The translations under genes and the position numbers were made by a program. Under the pieces are notes generated by a model. It had not been told where the DNA came from. It was given only the letters and a program-made list of their open reading frames with translations, and did not search any database. Below, piece by piece: positions 1 through 8,194 of a stretch of 64,000 nt of DNA. How positions within the stretch are numbered: position 1 is the first letter of the stretch; every line of letters starts with the position of its first letter. The stretch comes from Mesorhizobium sp. INR15 (GTDB lineage Bacteria > Pseudomonadota > Alphaproteobacteria > Rhizobiales > Rhizobiaceae): NCBI RefSeq assembly GCF_015500075.1, contig NZ_CP045496.1, forward strand, positions 5,714,001 to 5,778,000, in the 5' to 3' direction.

Positions 1-1344
1 GACGAAGCCTGGCAGTGTCGCCAGGAATGTCGTGTCGAAGGCGCCGCAATGGGTGGCGCCATCGGCACCGACAAAGCCGGCGCGGTCAATGGGAAAGCGC
101 ACCGGCAGTTTCTGGATCGCCACGTCGTGCACGACCTGATCATAGGCGCGCTGCAGGAAGGTCGAATAGATCGCCGCGAACGGCTTGTAGCCTTCGGTAG
201 CGAGGCCGGCGGCGAAGGTTACGGCATGCTGCTCGGCAATGCCGACATCGAAGGTCCGAGACGGGAATGCCTCGCCGAACAGGTCGAGGCCGGTGCCGCT
301 CGGCATGGCGGCGGTGACGGCAACGATGCGGTCGTCCTCGCGGCCCTCCTGGATCAGGCTTTCGGCGAACACCTTGGTGTAGGCTGGTGCATTTGCAGGC
401 GCCTTGGCCTGCGCACCGGTGATGACGTCGAACTTGTTGACGCCGTGATATTTGTCGGCGGCGGCTTCCGCCGGAGCGTAACCCTTGCCCTTCTGCGTCA
501 CGACATGGATCAACACCGGGCCTTCGCCATTGTCGCGGACGTTCTTCAGCACCGGGATCAGATGTTCCAGATTGTGGCCGTCGATCGGGCCGATGTGGTA
601 GAAACCGAGTTCCTCGAACAGCGTGCCGCCGGTGACATAGCCGCGCGCATGCTCGACCGCCCTGGTGATGGCGCGGTCGGCGCGTTTGCCGAGATAGGAG
701 GTCAACTTCTTGCCGAAATCACGCAAGCCGAGATAGGTCTTGCCCGATGCGAGACGCGCCAGATAGGCGCTCATCGCACCGGTCGGCGGCGCGATCCACA
801 TGTCATTGTCGTTGAGAATAACGATCAGCCGGGTATCCAGCGCGCCAGCGTTGTTCATCGCCTCATAGGCCATGCCAGCCGACATGGCGCCGTCGCCGAT
901 GACGGCGATGACGTTGTTGCGGCCGCCGGAGAGATCGCGCGCGGCGGCCATGCCGAGGCCAGCCGAGATCGACGTCGAGGAGTGGGCGGCGCCGAAAGGA
1001 TCATATTCGCTTTCAGCACGGCGGGTGAAACCCGACAGGCCACCCTCCTGCCGCAAGGTGCGGATGCGGTCGCGGCGGCCAGTCAGAATCTTGTGCGGAT
1101 AGGCCTGATGGCCGACATCCCAAATCAGCCGGTCATCCGGCGTGTTGAAGACATAGTGCAGCGCCACCGTCAGTTCGACCACGCCGAGACCGGCACCGAG
1201 ATGCCCGCCGGTGTGGGACACCGCATCGATCAGTTCGGCACGAAGCTCCGATGCCAACTGCGGCAGCTCGTTTTCGGCAAGCGTGCGCAAATCCGACGGG
1301 ATGCGGACCTTGTCGAGAAGCGGAGTGTGCGGCTTTGCGTTCAC
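1..1344 (-). CDS. dxs: 1-deoxy-D-xylulose-5-phosphate synthase (3' end outside window)
   Basis: DXS condenses pyruvate and glyceraldehyde-3-phosphate with thiamine diphosphate, the first step of the cytosolic MEP isoprenoid pathway. The 448 codons present cover the N-terminal TPP domain, with the GDGAMSAG motif near residue 150 and HQAYPHKILTG near residue 80, and much of the transketolase-like pyrimidine domain (VGIAEQHAV, IDRAGFVGADG). The frame is still open at base 1, so the C-terminal domain lies outside the window. I chose the GTG at 1342-1344, giving VNAKPHTPLLDK, with a weak GAGCAGG upstream; the frame stays open further upstream without a better start. Together with ispE in this window it shows that this genome uses the MEP route. 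Confidence 0.95.
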   Translation of the reverse strand, partial: MNAKPHTPLLDKVRIPSDLRTLAENELPQLASELRAELIDAVSHTGGHLGAGLGVVELTVALHYVFNTPDDRLIWDVGHQAYPHKILTGRRDRIRTLRQEGGLSGFTRRAESEYDPFGAAHSSTSISAGLGMAAARDLSGGRNNVIAVIGDGAMSAGMAYEAMNNAGALDTRLIVILNDNDMWIAPPTGAMSAYLARLASGKTYLGLRDFGKKLTSYLGKRADRAITRAVEHARGYVTGGTLFEELGFYHIGPIDGHNLEHLIPVLKNVRDNGEGPVLIHVVTQKGKGYAPAEAAADKYHGVNKFDVITGAQAKAPANAPAYTKVFAESLIQEGREDDRIVAVTAAMPSGTGLDLFGEAFPSRTFDVGIAEQHAVTFAAGLATEGYKPFAAIYSTFLQRAYDQVVHDVAIQKLPVRFPIDRAGFVGADGATHCGAFDTTFLATLPGFV

Positions 1345-1438
1345 GATGGGCCTGCTCAGGCTTTTTTGCTCATGGGCGAGATAGGCCGCCGGCCGGGGAA
1401 TGTAAATGTGTGTCAGTGACGCGGACAGGCGCCCTCGC

Positions 1439-2359
1439 CTAGCTTTCCGGCAGCGGAATAAACTCTTCCTCGTCTCCAGGAACGATATCGAAGCGGCCCG
1501 TCTTCCATTCCTGCTTGGCCTGCTCGATGCGTTCCTTCGACGACGACACGAAATTCCACCAGATATAGCGCTGCGAGCCAAGCGAGGCGCCGCCAAACAG
1601 CATGAAATGCGCTCCGCGCTCAGACGACACAACAATCTCGTCGCCGGGGCGAAACACCAGCAGGCGCTCCGCCGGGAAAAGGTCGCCGGAAATCGAGACC
1701 TCACCTTCCAGCGTATAGATGGCGCGCTCCTCGGCATCAGCCGGAATTTTCACGCTGGCACCTGGGGCCAGGCGCAAATCGGCATAGAGCGTCTCCGTGT
1801 CGGCCCTGACTGGCGACCGCAGCCCCTGGAAGTCACCGATGACGACGCGGCCGCTGACACCTCCGGCGTCGATCTCTGGAAGCAGCAGCGCGGCCGTATT
1901 CTCGAACACCGGCGCGACCTCCTCCTTGCCGTCCGGCAGCGCCAGCCATGTCTGCAGGCCGGAGATAGACATCGGAGCGCCGCGCAGTTCCTCGGGCGTC
2001 CGCTCGGAATGCACGATGCCGCGGCCGGCGGTCATCAGATTCACGTCACCGGGCTGGATGACCATTTCGGTGCCGAGTGAATCGCGGTGCCTTATCTTGC
2101 CATCGAACAGATAGGTCACTGTCGACAGGCCGATATGCGGATGCGGACGGACATCCATCGCCTGGCCGGAGCGCAGGATCGCCGGCCCCATGCGGTCGAA
2201 GAAGATAAACGGCCCGACCAGCCGCCTTTTGGCGGTCGGCAAGGCGCGGCGCACCTGAAAGCCGCCAATATCCTTGGCGTTCGGAATGACCATCAGCTCG
2301 ATCTGATCACTGGCAAAGGCATCGCCGGCTTCAGGGTCTTTTCCGGGAAAGAAGCTCAT
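1439..2359 (-). CDS. pirin family bicupin protein
   Basis: A 306-residue two-cupin protein of the pirin family. The N-terminal cupin has the metal-binding pattern RPHPHIGL near residue 91 and a later HSERTPEE near residue 137, matching the His/His/His/Glu iron site of pirins. Bacterial pirins include quercetinases and modulators of central metabolism; no substrate can be assigned from sequence. Length is normal for the family. It reads toward dxs (94 bases away) and follows the DUF2277 gene by 39 bases, so it may share that transcript. The start is the ATG at 2357-2359, with AAGGAGAG a few bases upstream. Confidence 0.88.
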   Translation of the reverse strand: MSFFPGKDPEAGDAFASDQIELMVIPNAKDIGGFQVRRALPTAKRRLVGPFIFFDRMGPAILRSGQAMDVRPHPHIGLSTVTYLFDGKIRHRDSLGTEMVIQPGDVNLMTAGRGIVHSERTPEELRGAPMSISGLQTWLALPDGKEEVAPVFENTAALLLPEIDAGGVSGRVVIGDFQGLRSPVRADTETLYADLRLAPGASVKIPADAEERAIYTLEGEVSISGDLFPAERLLVFRPGDEIVVSSERGAHFMLFGGASLGSQRYIWWNFVSSSKERIEQAKQEWKTGRFDIVPGDEEEFIPLPES

Positions 2360-2398
2360 GAACTCTCCTTGGCGGGAGGCGTTGCCCGCCTTGCAGGA

Positions 2399-2665
2399 TC
2401 AGGCAAAACGGATCGCCGCTTTCGCTCGAGCCTTGGCCGCCACCTCTTCGCGATTGCGAGGATGTTGATTGGTTTCGAGCGATTCCAGCAGTTCGCGCGC
2501 CGATGCCGCAATAGCTGCGACAGCGTGATCGAAGGCATGCTGGTTCTGCTTCGAGGGGCGCGTCGCTCCACTCAGCTTGCGGACAAACTGCAGCGCCGCG
2601 TCATGCACTTCGTCATTGGTTGCCGGCGGATCAAAATTGAACAGGGTCTTGATGTTTCTGCACAT
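2399..2665 (-). CDS. DUF2277 family protein
   Basis: An 88-residue protein beginning MCRNIKTLFNFDPPAT, the characteristic N-terminus of the uncharacterised DUF2277 family, which is widespread in actinobacteria and alphaproteobacteria. Its function is unknown. The open frame continues upstream to 2719, but an AGGAGGT Shine-Dalgarno sits 8 bases before the ATG at 2663-2665 and the family homology starts exactly there, so that start is used. The C-terminal half is Ala/Arg-rich and probably helical. It lies between xseB and the pirin gene on the same strand. Confidence 0.82.
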   Translation of the reverse strand: MCRNIKTLFNFDPPATNDEVHDAALQFVRKLSGATRPSKQNQHAFDHAVAAIAASARELLESLETNQHPRNREEVAAKARAKAAIRFA

Positions 2666-2767
2666 CGTTTCCGAACCTCCTGGAGCCGCTTCCTTCGATG
2701 GGACGAACTCTATCCTCAATCATGATCTTGTTCAAAAACCGACGCGTGGGAGACGCCGACCCGCCCA

Positions 2768-3019
2768 TCACTCGGCGTCGAGCGGCTCCGTTCCTACCGG
2801 CTTGCCGTCGCGCGACAGCCTGATTTTCTCGACCTTATCCTCGGCGGCCTTCAGTAGCCGGTCGCAATGCGCCTTCAGCGCCTCGCCGCGCTCATAGATC
2901 TTGATCGACTGGTCCAGTGGCACGTCGCCACGTTCCAGATCATCGACGATCTTCTCCAGCGCGTCGAGCGCCTGCTCGAAGCTCATCCCCTTGACGTCTT
3001 CGTTGATCTCACCAGCCAT
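2768..3019 (-). CDS. xseB: exodeoxyribonuclease VII small subunit
   Basis: XseB is the small subunit of exonuclease VII, which cuts single-stranded DNA into oligonucleotides together with XseA (not in this window). The 83 residues contain the family core SFEQALDALEKIVDDLERG and the following amphipathic helix KIYERGEALKAHCDRLL. There are two consecutive ATGs (3020-3022 and 3017-3019); AAAGGA lies at optimal distance only from the second, so 3019 is taken. The upstream deacetylase-like gene ends at 3023, so the two are almost certainly cotranscribed. An HDAC-xseB-dxs order is common in Rhizobiales; here pirin and DUF2277 are inserted. Confidence 0.92.
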   Translation of the reverse strand: MAGEINEDVKGMSFEQALDALEKIVDDLERGDVPLDQSIKIYERGEALKAHCDRLLKAAEDKVEKIRLSRDGKPVGTEPLDAE

Positions 3020-3022
3020 CAT

Positions 3023-3949
3023 TCATCCTTTCATCAGTCGCCCGACATGGGCGGCGACCGAAAATGCCAATCCCTGCAGATCGTACCCGCCCTCGAGCAA
3101 GCTCACGAGCCGGTTGCCGCTGTGGCGCGCGGCGCGCTGCATCAGCTGGCCCGTCGCCCAGTCGAAATCATCCTCGGTCAGATTGATCTCGGCCAGCGGA
3201 TCGCGATGGTGCGCGTCGAAGCCGGCGGAGATGATGATGAGGTCGGGCGCGAAATTGTCGAGCGACGGCAAGACACGCGACAGGAAGGCATCGCGGAACA
3301 CTTCGCTGCCGGTTTGCGGGGCCATCGGCGCATTGACGATGTTGCCGGCACCGACCTCGCTCTTGGCCCCAGTGCCTGGGTAGAGCGGCATCTGGTGCGT
3401 CGAACAATAGAGCACCGACGGATCGTCCCAGAAAATATCCTGGGTGCCGTTGCCGTGATGCACGTCCCAGTCGACGATGGCGACGCGCTCGACGCCGTGC
3501 CTCTTCTGCGCATAGCGCGCCGCGATCGCCGCCGTGTTGAAGAAGCAAAAACCCATCGCCGTGGTCTTTTCGGCATGGTGGCCGGGCGGTCGGGCGGCGA
3601 CGAAGGCATTGTCGGCGCGGCCCTCGAAAACATCATCCACGGCGGCATTGGCGGCGCCGATCGCCGTGACAACAGCTTGCCAGCTTTTCGGACTGGCTGT
3701 CGTGTCGGCATCAATGCGGGCAATGCCCTCGTCGGGAATGCCGGCGCGGACGCGCTCAACGAAGTCCGCAGGATGCGCATAAAGGATGGTCGCCTCGTCG
3801 CCTGCCGGTGCCTCGACGCGATCAAGCTCGGCAAAGGCCTCGTCGTCGAGCACGCGCTCGATGGCGCGCAGGCGGTCGGGCCGCTCCGGGTGACCGGGCG
3901 GTGTGAGGTGCTCCAGAAAGATCGGATGGCTGTAGAGACGAGTGGTCAT
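3023..3949 (-). CDS. histone deacetylase family protein (acetylpolyamine/acetoin amidohydrolase-like)
   Basis: A 308-residue class II HDAC-fold zinc amidohydrolase. The catalytic elements are intact: the His pair at 124-125 (PPGHHAEKT), zinc ligands Asp162 and His164 in DWDVHHGNG, the third zinc Asp at 245 in SAGFDAHHRDP, and the transition-state Tyr at 289 in EGGYD. Bacterial members deacetylate small amines such as acetylpolyamines, or proteins; the substrate here is unknown. The stop codon directly abuts the xseB start, implying translational coupling. Start at ATG 3947-3949, preceded by a GGGACG-type site. Confidence 0.9.
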   Translation of the reverse strand: MTTRLYSHPIFLEHLTPPGHPERPDRLRAIERVLDDEAFAELDRVEAPAGDEATILYAHPADFVERVRAGIPDEGIARIDADTTASPKSWQAVVTAIGAANAAVDDVFEGRADNAFVAARPPGHHAEKTTAMGFCFFNTAAIAARYAQKRHGVERVAIVDWDVHHGNGTQDIFWDDPSVLYCSTHQMPLYPGTGAKSEVGAGNIVNAPMAPQTGSEVFRDAFLSRVLPSLDNFAPDLIIISAGFDAHHRDPLAEINLTEDDFDWATGQLMQRAARHSGNRLVSLLEGGYDLQGLAFSVAAHVGRLMKG

Positions 3950-4101
3950 CGTCCCAATCTAGTGTCCCGAAGGCGCAATGGCCATGTGCGGATGGCTCAA
4001 TGCCTGGGGAAAATCGCCGCGTTGGGGAAAATCGTGCCTGCGTCCATTGGTGTCGCTAGAGGCATTGGCGTCCTCAATGCTTCGGCGTAAAGTCCCCTCC
4101 A

Positions 4102-4258
4102 CTGCCTGGTGCCCGCTGCAAGCGGGAGAATCGGGAACACGGTTGAATTCCGTGGCGTGCCCAACGCTGTAAGGGGGACCGCGCCGGTATATGCCACTGT
4201 CGATGACGGGAAGGCACCGGACGCGGGTTGATCCCGAGCCAGAAGACCGGCCTGGCAG
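4102..4258 (+). promoter_or_regulatory. cobalamin (AdoCbl) riboswitch upstream of bluB
   Basis: The conserved B12-box architecture is present in order: GGTGCC, then GAGAATCGGGAA, then CACGGTTGAATTCCGTGGC, GCTGTAAGGGGGACC, GCCACTG, GGGAAGGCACC and finally CCCGAGCCAGAAGACC. The outer helix can pair CTGCC (4102-4106) with GGCAG (4254-4258). It ends 60 bases before the bluB start and would repress bluB when coenzyme B12 is plentiful, as described for alphaproteobacterial B12 genes. Seen: the boxes and their order. Known: the RNA class. Inferred: repression of bluB. Confidence 0.93.
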
Positions 4259-4317
4259 GCATCGTCATCCGCATGGTCAGGCGGAAGGCATTGGTAGCTA
4301 TCGCAAGGGGACACGCG

Positions 4318-5064
4318 ATGCATGGAAGTATGACCGCTAACAATGGCGATGGGTTTGATCAGGTAGCGCGTGACGCGGTCTACCGCGCGATGTTCACCCG
4401 CCGTGACGTGCGCAGCCATTTCCTGCCCGACCCGCTCGACGACGATGTCCTGGCGCGGCTGCTGCTCGCCGCCCATCATGCGCCATCGGTCGGCTTCATG
4501 CAGCCATGGAACTTCATCGTCATCCGCGACGCCGAACGGCGACGGCACGTGCGCGACCTGTTCCTGGCGGCACGCGAACAGGAACTGCCGGCCATGGAGG
4601 CAGATCGACAGGCGCTCTACCGCAAGCTCAAGCTAGAAGGCATTTGCGAAAGCGCGCTCAACATCTGCATCACGTGCGACCGGCAGCGCTCGCACAATTC
4701 GCCGCTTGGGCGTTGGCACAATCCGGAGATGGATCTCTACAGCACTGTCTGTGCCGTGCAGAATTTCTGGCTGGCGGCGCGTGCCGAAGGGGTCGGTGTC
4801 GGCTGGGTCAGCATCATCGAAGCGCAGGCCCTGAAAAGCCTGCTATCGATACCCGAGCACGTGACGCCGATCGCCTATCTGTGCGTTGGCCGCGTCTCGG
4901 AATTCGCGGCCAGGCCTGACCTAGAAACGCATGGCTGGGGCCAGCGCCTGCCGCTGCCCGAACTGATCATGAGCGAGACCTTTTCCGGGCAAGGCGAAGC
5001 CCTGCTCAAGACGTCGGTATCGCGGCTCAACGCGGCGAGCGTGGGCCTAGCACCGAAGCCCTGA
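4318..5064 (+). CDS. bluB: 5,6-dimethylbenzimidazole synthase BluB
   Basis: BluB converts reduced FMN and oxygen to dimethylbenzimidazole, the lower ligand of vitamin B12. The 248 residues show the flavin-destructase signature of this nitroreductase-fold family: FTRRDVRSHF, APSVGFMQPWNFIVI, and the C-terminal VGVGWVSI and LCVGRVSEF. The open frame extends back to 4228, but that start lies inside the riboswitch. The ATG at 4318 has AAGGGG 7 bases upstream and is preferred; ATG 4330 is an alternative. The gene is immediately downstream of a B12 riboswitch, which supports the call, and is convergent with the next gene with no spacing. Confidence 0.93.
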   Translation: MHGSMTANNGDGFDQVARDAVYRAMFTRRDVRSHFLPDPLDDDVLARLLLAAHHAPSVGFMQPWNFIVIRDAERRRHVRDLFLAAREQELPAMEADRQALYRKLKLEGICESALNICITCDRQRSHNSPLGRWHNPEMDLYSTVCAVQNFWLAARAEGVGVGWVSIIEAQALKSLLSIPEHVTPIAYLCVGRVSEFAARPDLETHGWGQRLPLPELIMSETFSGQGEALLKTSVSRLNAASVGLAPKP

Positions 5065-6048
5065 TCATCTGGCGGGGTTAGGCGTGCCCCAGCGCGATCC
5101 GCCGAAGGAAGCCAGCGCCTTGTCCTTGAGTTCGCGAAACTTCGACGACGCCTCGGCCAGCCGATTGTCCCATTCCGGATCCGGGACCTGGCCTTCGATC
5201 ACCTTGAAATAGACCTGCATCAGCGACGCGATGGCGAAGGGTTCGATGAAGGCCGCCTTGAAGGCCCAGGCGAAGACGATGGCGAGCACGAAGGCCCAGC
5301 CGGCGAGCTGTCCGGGCATCAGATAGAGAATGGCAGCCGCCGGAGCCAGCATCAGCAGGAAGATGATGAAGGATACGCCCCACATGATGACCGCCAGCCA
5401 GATGGCGTTCTTGACCATGGTCTTGCCGTTCTGTGCATAGAGCACGACACCTTGCCGCGCCGTCTCGAAGGGCGACGATGAATTGATGCGGATGTTGTAG
5501 CCGAGGATGATCTCATCGACATAGGTCAGCGACAGGCGGATCACCGTGTTGATAAAGCTGACCAGGCCGCTCAAGCCCGGAATGGGCAGGAAGGCGGCGA
5601 TGCCGCCGATCAGGCCGGTGATGGCGCGGATGGCGCCTTTGACCAGTTGGTCGACAACGAAAAGGATATTGGCCTCGGCAAAGCGCTGGGTGACGACTTC
5701 CTTGGCATAGGCGATCTGGCTCTGGCCGTAGGGAATGTCACGACCGTCGATCAGATGCACCATGACCGCGATATGTCCGGCCTTGACGACGTAGAGGATG
5801 TATTCGCGGATCCAGTAGACGGCGATCGAGACAATGCCGAAACCGACCACGCCGCCCCACATGGCGAATGATAGCGGTCCATCGGGGTCGGTGGAAATAT
5901 GGCCGACGCCATAGCCGACGCTGGCGCCCGTACCGGTCGCCATGATGTAGGCCAGCGTAATGCCGAAATAGATGATCATGCGAAAGACGATGAAGGGCCA
6001 TGTCCGCATCATGATGGACACCGACCTGCCGACCTGGAAATCCCACAT
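5065..6048 (-). CDS. conserved multi-pass membrane protein of unknown function
   Basis: A 327-residue protein with several hydrophobic segments (about residues 18-40, 62-82, 145-165, 215-240 and 245-270) separated by charged loops, and a hydrophilic C-tail rich in Lys/Glu (EASSKFRELKDKALASF). Similar proteins occur throughout Rhizobiales without an assigned role; I recognise no catalytic motif. The stop codon lies directly next to that of bluB on the other strand. The start is the ATG at 6046-6048 with GGAGAG about 10 bases upstream. A transport or channel role is possible but unsupported. Confidence 0.8.
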   Translation of the reverse strand: MWDFQVGRSVSIMMRTWPFIVFRMIIYFGITLAYIMATGTGASVGYGVGHISTDPDGPLSFAMWGGVVGFGIVSIAVYWIREYILYVVKAGHIAVMVHLIDGRDIPYGQSQIAYAKEVVTQRFAEANILFVVDQLVKGAIRAITGLIGGIAAFLPIPGLSGLVSFINTVIRLSLTYVDEIILGYNIRINSSSPFETARQGVVLYAQNGKTMVKNAIWLAVIMWGVSFIIFLLMLAPAAAILYLMPGQLAGWAFVLAIVFAWAFKAAFIEPFAIASLMQVYFKVIEGQVPDPEWDNRLAEASSKFRELKDKALASFGGSRWGTPNPAR

Positions 6049-6169
6049 GGCCCGACTCTCCCCTCCGAGATGGATGGGAAGGATGACCTCGGGTTCCGGA
6101 TTGTCAATCTCGTCCCGTGCAACGGGCCTAGAGTTTCCCGTAGTTTGACAGCGCCAGCATCGGCCGCCA

Positions 6170-6199
6170 TTGACATGCAGGCATTTACCTGCATATTAG
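6170..6199 (+). promoter_or_regulatory. promoter with embedded inverted-repeat operator for the ArsR operon
   Basis: A consensus -35 TTGACA (6170-6175) is followed after 18 bases by TATTAG (6194-6199). The spacer is filled by a perfect 7-bp inverted repeat, ATGCAGG (6175-6181) and CCTGCAT (6188-6194), with a 6-base gap. ArsR-family repressors commonly bind such dyads in their own promoters, so autorepression is inferred. It lies 22 bases before the regulator's start codon. Confidence 0.65.
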
Positions 6200-6221
6200 A
6201 AGATACAAGCGAGTGAGAGCG

Positions 6222-6542
6222 ATGGACGCTGACAAGGTTTTCAAGGCGCTGGGCGACCCGACACGCAGAAAGTTGCTCGACCTTCTCTGCGAGAGGAACG
6301 GGCAGACGCTCGGCGAGCTTTGCGAGAACCTTGAAATGGCCCGTCAGTCCGCCACCCAGCACATCGGCATATTGGAGGACGCCAATCTCTTGAGCACGGT
6401 GCGGCGTGGCCGGGAGAAGCTGCATTTCATCAACCCCGTGCCGCTGCACGAAGTCTATGAGCGGTGGGTGCGCAAATTTGAACGGCAGCGGCTGATGCTG
6501 CTGCACGACCTGAAGAACGAAATCGAAGGAGATCAACAATGA
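6222..6542 (+). CDS. ArsR-family winged-helix transcriptional regulator
   Basis: A 106-residue winged helix-turn-helix repressor: ALGDPTRRKLLDLLCERNG begins the domain and ARQSATQHIGILEDANLL is the recognition helix-turn-helix. No metal-binding CxC motif is present, so this belongs to the non-metal ArsR group usually paired with an SRPBCC/AHSA1 protein, as here. A GTG start at 6213 is possible but lacks a ribosome site; ATG 6222 is preceded by GTGAGAG. It overlaps the next gene by 4 bases (ATGA), so the two are translationally coupled. Confidence 0.9.
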   Translation: MDADKVFKALGDPTRRKLLDLLCERNGQTLGELCENLEMARQSATQHIGILEDANLLSTVRRGREKLHFINPVPLHEVYERWVRKFERQRLMLLHDLKNEIEGDQQ

Positions 6543-7003
6543 CCAAGGAAATGACCAGTTTTGTTTACGTAACTTACATCCGCTCGACGCCGGAAAAGGT
6601 GTTCGAGGCAATCACCAGACCTGAGGTCGCGCGGCGCTACTGGGGCCACGAGAACGTCTCCGACTGGAAGCCTGGATCGAGTTGGGAACATATCCGCGCC
6701 AATGACGAACGGACCGTCGAACTCGTCGGCAAGGTCGTCGAGGTCTCACCGCCGACCCGTCTGGTCATCACCTGGGCAAACGCCTCGCAGGCCGCCGATC
6801 CGGACAAATACAGCCGGGTGACGTTCGAAACCGAGGAATACGACAACATGGTCCGCCTGACCGTCACCCATGACGAACTCGAAGCTGGCAGCGGCATGGC
6901 GAAAGGCGTCAAGCAGGGATGGCCGGCCGTGCTGTCCAGCCTGAAATCCTTCCTGGAAACCGGCCAAGGTATCGACCTCTCCGCCAAGCCGAAATCCGCC
7001 TGA
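6539..7003 (+). CDS. SRPBCC/AHSA1 domain protein
   Basis: A 154-residue START-like (SRPBCC) protein of the AHSA1 type: VYVTYIRSTPEKVFEAITRP at the N-terminus, then WGHENVSDWKPGSSW, and the final helix WPAVLSSLKSFLETG. The fold binds hydrophobic ligands, but members paired with ArsR regulators are uncharacterised and are often named activator of Hsp90 ATPase-like only by homology. It overlaps the regulator by ATGA and is followed by the GFA gene, forming a three-gene operon under the operator at 6170-6199. Confidence 0.88.
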   Translation: MTKEMTSFVYVTYIRSTPEKVFEAITRPEVARRYWGHENVSDWKPGSSWEHIRANDERTVELVGKVVEVSPPTRLVITWANASQAADPDKYSRVTFETEEYDNMVRLTVTHDELEAGSGMAKGVKQGWPAVLSSLKSFLETGQGIDLSAKPKSA

Positions 7004-7022
7004 TCCAAAGAGGGGAATGACA

Positions 7023-7439
7023 ATGACCAAGCACTATATCGGCGGATGCGCGTGCGGCGCGATCCGTTATGAGACGCGCGGCGAACCCATCTTCGAAAAC
7101 CACTGCCAATGCCGCGATTGCCAGAAACGCAGCGGTACCGGACACGGGTCCTATCTGACCTTCGCCCGGCGCGCTGACATGACAATTACCGGTGAGGCTA
7201 AGACCTGGCGGGTCGCAGGCGACAGCGGCAATGAAAAGGCCCACGCCTTCTGCCCAACCTGTGGGACGCCGGTCTATCTGACATTCGTCGCCATGCCTGA
7301 TTTGATTGCGATCAACGCGACCAGCCTTGACGAGCCTGACCAATTCAACCCGCAAGTGGTCACATACACCGTCCGCGGCCATGCATGGGACATGATTGAT
7401 CCAGCGTTGCAGAAATTCGAGCGCATGCCGCAGGGGTAA
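7023..7439 (+). CDS. GFA family (CENP-V/GFA domain) zinc protein
   Basis: A 138-residue GFA-domain protein. Zinc-binding cysteines appear in the canonical order: GGCACGAIRYE, CQCRDCQKRSG and FCPTCGTPVY. The family was named after glutathione-dependent formaldehyde-activating enzyme, but most members have no proven reaction. The first ATG at 7017 is only one base from the AGAGGGG site; the second ATG at 7023 has the right spacing and is used. It is the third gene of the ArsR operon, 19 bases after the SRPBCC gene. Confidence 0.87.
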   Translation: MTKHYIGGCACGAIRYETRGEPIFENHCQCRDCQKRSGTGHGSYLTFARRADMTITGEAKTWRVAGDSGNEKAHAFCPTCGTPVYLTFVAMPDLIAINATSLDEPDQFNPQVVTYTVRGHAWDMIDPALQKFERMPQG

Positions 7440-7472
7440 TCCGTCGGCGCCGCCGGCCGTGTCGAGGCGCGC

Positions 7473-8075
7473 TCAGGCCCTGCCAGCCTGCTTGGTCAGC
7501 CCTTCCAGAAGCACATTGAAGGCCTGCACAGCTCTCTTGGACGTGGCGCCGGGATCGTCTGAATTCGCGATCCATTGCGCCGCATGGAGCGACGCGCCAC
7601 TGATCAGCCGGGCCATGGCTTCGGGGTCGGCGGCGATGATCGTTCCCTCATCGCTCAACCTCTGCAGGCTCTCCGTCATCGAGCCGATACATTCGTTCTG
7701 GCTCGGCCATTGGGTTGGATCGCCAAGCACCGACGGACCGTCAAGGAGAACAATGCGCTGGATCTCCGGCTCCAGGGCCATCTCGATATAGGCCGTACAT
7801 TCATCGACAAAACCTTGCCAGAGACTGCCTGCCCTGCCTGAAACCACCTTCAGCCGGGCGAACATCTCGGCGTCGATTTCACGAATGACCGCCTGCAATA
7901 GGCCCTTCTTGTCGCCGAAATGATGATAAAGCGCGCCGCGTGTCAGCCCGGCAGAGGCGGTGAAATCGTCCATCGACGCCTCCGCGTAGCCGACTGTGCC
8001 GAAGGCGTGGCGCCCTGCTGCAAGCAGCTTGGCGCGGGTCTCGGCGATCATTTCGATGCGCGGCTTGTGCGCCAT
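7473..8075 (-). CDS. TetR-family transcriptional repressor
   Basis: A 200-residue TetR protein. The N-terminal helix-turn-helix is clear (FGTVGYAEASMDDFTASAGL then TRGALYHHFGDKKGLLQAV, about residues 25-65), followed by a helical ligand domain of ordinary size. It is divergent from an MFS transporter, with three copies of a CATACG-type palindrome between them, so it most likely represses both genes until an unknown ligand binds. Start at ATG 8073-8075 with GAAGGGA upstream. Confidence 0.92.
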   Translation of the reverse strand: MAHKPRIEMIAETRAKLLAAGRHAFGTVGYAEASMDDFTASAGLTRGALYHHFGDKKGLLQAVIREIDAEMFARLKVVSGRAGSLWQGFVDECTAYIEMALEPEIQRIVLLDGPSVLGDPTQWPSQNECIGSMTESLQRLSDEGTIIAADPEAMARLISGASLHAAQWIANSDDPGATSKRAVQAFNVLLEGLTKQAGRA

Positions 8076-8087
8076 GTTTTTCCCTTC

Positions 8088-8158
8088 ACATACGTCTCGT
8101 ATATTAATTTACATACGCTACGTATGCAATTATCTCTATTCACATACGGCACGTATAT
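8088..8158. promoter_or_regulatory. three TetR-type operator palindromes between tetR and MFS genes
   Basis: Three copies of a 17-base dyad with a 3-base centre, ACATACG-N3-CGTATRY: 8088-8104 (centre TCT), 8111-8127 (centre CTA, containing the perfect core CATACG/CGTATG) and 8142-8158 (centre GCA). Centres are 23 and 31 bases apart. They occupy nearly all of the divergent intergenic region, so the TetR protein could control both promoters. Binding is inferred from position and symmetry. Confidence 0.75.
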
Positions 8159-8194
8159 AAGTGGCTTTCCCGTATAAATCCAGGAGCGCGTTCG

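Noticed and set aside
49..1419. Long plus-strand open frame opposite dxs
   Set aside because: It is the shadow of dxs, which shows full family conservation on the minus strand; the antisense translation has no recognisable domain.
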